Source: Neisseriaceae bacterium (GTDB taxonomy: Bacteria; Pseudomonadota; Gammaproteobacteria; Burkholderiales; UBA11063). From it: a stretch of DNA of 10,268 nucleotides. The notes beneath the pieces were generated by a model. That model searched no databases and was not told the origin of the DNA. It saw nothing but the letters and a program-made list of their open reading frames with translations. Shown in pieces: positions 7,963-10,268 of this stretch. The translations under genes were made by a program, and so were the position numbers. The stretch spans positions 1 through 10,268 of the forward strand of contig CANISK010000037.1 of NCBI GenBank assembly GCA_947470205.1, written 5' to 3'. Within the stretch, counting starts at the first letter, position 1, and every line of letters begins with the position of its first letter.

Positions 7963-8478
7963 ATGCGTATTTTGGGAATAGACCCAGGTCTTAGAAAGAC
8001 TGGTTTTGGGGTGATTGAAGTTTTAGGAAATGATATTTATTATGTAACATCTGGGGTCATTGAAACCAATTCAGAAAATAGCATACCATTAAGACTAAAA
8101 ACTATATTATCCGGCATAAATGAAATTATTGCACAGCACAGTCCATCGATAGCCTCAATTGAACAAATATTTTTCAATGTGAATCCAAAATCAAGTTTAC
8201 TTTTAGGGCAAGCACGAGCGGCTGCTATATGTAGCTGTGTGGAACGAAATATAGAAGTATTTGAGTATACTGCACTTCAGGTAAAACAAGCTATCACAGG
8301 GTTTGGTCATGCAGATAAAACTCAAATCACAAAAATGGTGCGATACATATTAAAACTAGATGGTAATCCACAGGTAGACGCGGCTGATGCCCTTGCAAAT
8401 GCAATCACTCATCATTATTGCAGTAAATCATTTGCCAAACTGCATGTAAAGTCAAAACATAAAGAACGTGTTTTGTAA
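7963..8478 (+). CDS. ruvC: Crossover junction endodeoxyribonuclease RuvC (Holliday junction resolvase)
   Basis: Dimeric Mg2+-dependent nuclease that cuts Holliday junctions symmetrically and works with the RuvAB branch-migration motor. The product is 171 residues (E. coli 173). All four acidic catalytic residues can be placed: Asp7 in MRILGIDPGL, Glu67 in SIEQIFF, and Asp139 and Asp142 in QVDAADALANAITHH. ITGFGHADKTQI at 111-122 is the usual basic junction-contact segment. The start at the ATG is supported by GAGAG 8 bases upstream, the promoter just before it and the family N-terminus. ruvA, ruvB and yebC are not adjacent, so ruvC appears to be transcribed alone. Its last 27 bases overlap the 3' end of the convergent glycosyltransferase gene. 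Confidence 0.95.
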   Translation: MRILGIDPGLRKTGFGVIEVLGNDIYYVTSGVIETNSENSIPLRLKTILSGINEIIAQHSPSIASIEQIFFNVNPKSSLLLGQARAAAICSCVERNIEVFEYTALQVKQAITGFGHADKTQITKMVRYILKLDGNPQVDAADALANAITHHYCSKSFAKLHVKSKHKERVL

Positions 8479-9438
8479 TTTCTCTAGAGACTCCATAATA
8501 TCTATCGCTCTAATATCTGCAATATTTTTACTTAGCGTTTGTAGGTATGTTTGATGAATAGTCCACGCTCTCCATGCATGAGGATATTGTTCATGGAATA
8601 AACACACGCAATACATATGAAGACCAGCAGCCAAATGCAATAAACCACCATCTGCCCCGATAAAATACTGATACCGTGACATCCTGCCCGCCAATGCAAA
8701 CAAATCAGCCTCACACCATAAAACCACCCTATGATCATTAATTCCTTTTAAAATAGCCTCCGCTCGGGCTTTATCTTCCATGGTTGCAATGATAATTACA
8801 TTTTTATTGGATTTTAGTATTAACGTAATAAGTTCAATCGCAAGTTTACTTGGAATATATCTTAACGTATCCATCTTGCCTGAAATGTTTATCAGTATGG
8901 TGTCGTCAATACGTTGATTAATATTTTCTGGATTAAAATTTGCGGTATAAAAGTAAGAGCTTTTATCTATATGAATTATGGGGCTAAAATTAAAAAATTG
9001 CAAAAAATGATTTAACAGCGTTAATTGATTTTCTACTTCATGCATATGCTGATTATATTGAATTAAATGATATTTTTTATTAAAAAATAATTTAATGTTT
9101 AATAGTCTAGAGTGTACACTGTTCGTGCCTAATTTATTTGCAAAAAATATTCCGTTGAGTTTGCCCGTATATCTATATAAACCTCTATGTCGATTTAACA
9201 AAAACACCACTTGATATTTTTGACTAAATACGGAATTATTATCTAATCTGGAATTATTATCGTCATTAATAAAGAAGATTTTTGAGATGTATGGATTATA
9301 TTTAAACGCGGGGTAATTGTATTTGGTGCATAAAATATCAATCTCTACATTTGGTACATTATCGTGTAATGTTTTTATAAAGGTGGATGTTAAAACCCCG
9401 TCTCCTAGGCAATCACTTCTTGCAATTAAAATTTTCAT
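8452..9438 (-). CDS. GT9-family glycosyltransferase (heptosyltransferase-like)
   Basis: Probable sugar transferase of the ADP-heptose:LPS heptosyltransferase superfamily, acting at the cytoplasmic face of the inner membrane on lipopolysaccharide or another surface glycan. The 328-residue protein begins MKILIARSDCLGDGVLTS. Asp13 sits where the catalytic aspartate of WaaC-type enzymes lies. HMHEVENQL at 131-139 is the mid-domain HEVE motif. The C-terminal nucleotide-sugar domain has LINISGK near 182-188 and the diagnostic FALAGRMSRYQYFIGADGG at 247-265 followed by LHLAAGL. The exact acceptor and donor cannot be told. No other surface-glycan genes are nearby. It lies 64 bases downstream of a tnpB remnant on the same strand and overlaps ruvC tail to tail by 27 bases. 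No Shine-Dalgarno is visible before the ATG. Confidence 0.85.
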   Translation of the reverse strand: MKILIARSDCLGDGVLTSTFIKTLHDNVPNVEIDILCTKYNYPAFKYNPYISKIFFINDDNNSRLDNNSVFSQKYQVVFLLNRHRGLYRYTGKLNGIFFANKLGTNSVHSRLLNIKLFFNKKYHLIQYNQHMHEVENQLTLLNHFLQFFNFSPIIHIDKSSYFYTANFNPENINQRIDDTILINISGKMDTLRYIPSKLAIELITLILKSNKNVIIIATMEDKARAEAILKGINDHRVVLWCEADLFALAGRMSRYQYFIGADGGLLHLAAGLHMYCVCLFHEQYPHAWRAWTIHQTYLQTLSKNIADIRAIDIMESLEKLQNTFFMF

Positions 9439-9502
9439 AATGTCAACAATCTATAATGTTTTTTAGAGAAATCTATGCCACCTAATAATTTACTAATTAA
9501 CA

Positions 9503-9922
9503 TCATTGCGCAGTGTTGTACTTTAGTACCCTGACATCCTCACCGCCCTCAGGAAGTTCGGCGAGTCCCGCCGTATGTATATTTTTAGCTGCGTTCACAT
9601 CGCGATCATGAAGTGAGTTGCATGCGGTACAGGTCCATGAGCGGATTTCTAAAGATTTCTTACCGCTATTACTACCGCAGTTGCTACAAATTTGTGAGCT
9701 TGGGTACCATGGGGATACTTTAGTTATGATTCTACCCTACCACTGTGCTTTATACTCCAATTGACGAATAAACTCATTCCATGATCCCTCAGCTATATGT
9801 TTTGCGAGTTTATGGTTTTTAACCATACCCGCAATATTTAAATCTTCCAAACAAATAACTTGGTTTTCGTTAATTAGTTTAGTCGATAATTTATGTAGAA
9901 ACAATTGCTCTGCAGTTGTCAG
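9503..9922 (-). pseudogene. tnpB: IS200/IS605-type tnpB remnant (C-terminal part, internal stop)
   Basis: Translated on the minus strand, this stretch gives the C-terminal third of a TnpB (OrfB, RNA-guided nuclease) protein. It shows LHKLSTKLI, then [12 protein letters not shown] holding the RuvC-II glutamate (codon 9845-9847). [12 protein letters not shown] follows, then SPWYPSSQICSNCG and SWTCTACN, a complete four-cysteine zinc ribbon (9677-9688 and 9620-9631). HDRDVNAAKNI carries the RuvC-III aspartate. It ends LPEGGEDVRVLKYNTAQ. A TAG at 9737-9739 interrupts QW-GR where the family usually has tyrosine. Homology stops at about 9903. The frame continues a little as unrelated sequence, and the RuvC-I half is absent. 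No TnpA gene and no clear left or right element end were seen. It is a decayed IS fragment. Confidence 0.87.
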
Positions 9923-10065
9923 GTATCGAATAAAACCAACTACTTACACACACGCAACAAGTTGGATAAGCATACGGCAACATTGAACAAATAAAACTAC
10001 TACCACCGTCAAATCAACAAAACAAATAATGTGTATATGTTTGCAGTGATTATTGCATTGAAACA
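9923..10065. other. Non-coding stretch upstream of the tnpB remnant
   Basis: No gene, RNA or repeat was recognised here. The TnpB frame closes at a TAA (9944-9946 on the minus strand), and further minus-strand reading gives no TnpB-like wording. The sequence probably marks a deletion or rearrangement that removed the front of the transposase gene. Confidence 0.5.
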
Positions 10066-10115
10066 GAGCAATTTTTTTCTTTTCAACAACGTCTAGATTT
10101 TAAAATCGAAGAGTA
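10066..10115. repeat. Half copy of the structured inverted repeat (element C)
   Basis: These 50 bases align without gaps to the right arm of element A (1301-1350), with about 33 identities counted by eye. They are identical at the start (GAGCAATTTTT) and nearly so at the end (AAAATCGAAGAGTA against AAAATCAAAGAGTA). They also share TTTCAACAACGT with the right arm of element B (5515-5526). The matching left arm and the TGGACTAAA tip are not found in the preceding bases, so the copy appears truncated. Confidence 0.7.
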
Positions 10116-10180
10116 TGATTATTAGACCTCTTGCATAACCTCATAAAATACTAATTCGACATAAGAAATCAATAAATGTT

Positions 10181-10207
10181 GTCATTCCCTAAGTCGTCGG
10201 GAATCCA
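10181..10207. repeat. REP-like palindrome, reverse orientation
   Basis: ATTCCC (10184-10189) and GGGAAT (10199-10204) form a 6-bp stem, flanked by GTC and CCAG. This is the reverse complement layout of the CTGGATTCCCGC..GCGGGAATGAC element near 1003, with a changed loop (TAAGTCGTC). Confidence 0.75.
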
Positions 10208-10255
10208 GTTTTACAACATCCAACATTCATTTTAAAAGGTGACTATCTACATTGA

Positions 10256-10268
10256 ATGGATTCCCGCC
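10256..10268. repeat. Start of another REP-like palindrome, cut by the window end
   Basis: TGGATTCCCGCC at the last bases matches the left arm of the element at 1004-1015. The right arm would lie beyond the window. With the copy at 10181 it forms an inverted pair about 50 bases apart. Confidence 0.7.

Overview
The window is AT-rich bacterial DNA carrying seven intact genes, one broken transposase gene and several families of non-coding repeats. PpsR, QueE and MaeB resemble their Escherichia coli counterparts in motif wording and in length, so a proteobacterium is likely, most probably a gammaproteobacterium. The low GC content, repeat arrays and decayed transposon would suit a host-associated or otherwise repeat-accumulating genome. 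The lineage is an inference and no species is claimed.

Layout from left to right: (1) a GCGGGAATGACA-type tandem array at the left edge; (2) ppsR on the minus strand, the kinase/phosphorylase that controls PEP synthase; (3) a second, longer array of the same repeat family, followed by a large cruciform-type inverted repeat (element A) that starts just past the mgtA stop codon; (4) mgtA on the minus strand, a P-type Mg2+ importer; (5) a divergent intergenic region and then queD-queE on the plus strand, two consecutive 7-deazaguanine (queuosine precursor) enzymes with an 8-base overlap; (6) a second large inverted repeat (element B) between the convergent queE and maeB; (7) maeB on the minus strand, an NADP-type malic enzyme fused to a phosphotransacetylase-like domain; (8) ruvC on the plus strand, divergent from maeB and with a good sigma70-type promoter; (9) a GT9-family glycosyltransferase on the minus strand whose 3' end overlaps ruvC by 27 bp; (10) the C-terminal remnant of an IS200/IS605-type tnpB with an internal stop; (11) a half copy of the A/B inverted repeat, then an inverted pair of GCGGGAAT-type palindromes at the right edge.

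The genes are mostly housekeeping and do not form one pathway. PpsR and MaeB both act at the PEP-pyruvate-malate node. QueD and QueE are consecutive steps. RuvC resolves Holliday junctions. The GT9 protein probably builds a surface polysaccharide. The least explained content is non-coding. A roughly 100-bp hairpin element occurs two and a half times with different arm sequences, conserved self-pairing and a shared TGGACTAAA..GTCCA tip. Arrays of a 20-21 bp repeat also bracket ppsR. No complete novel defence or mobile system is visible.
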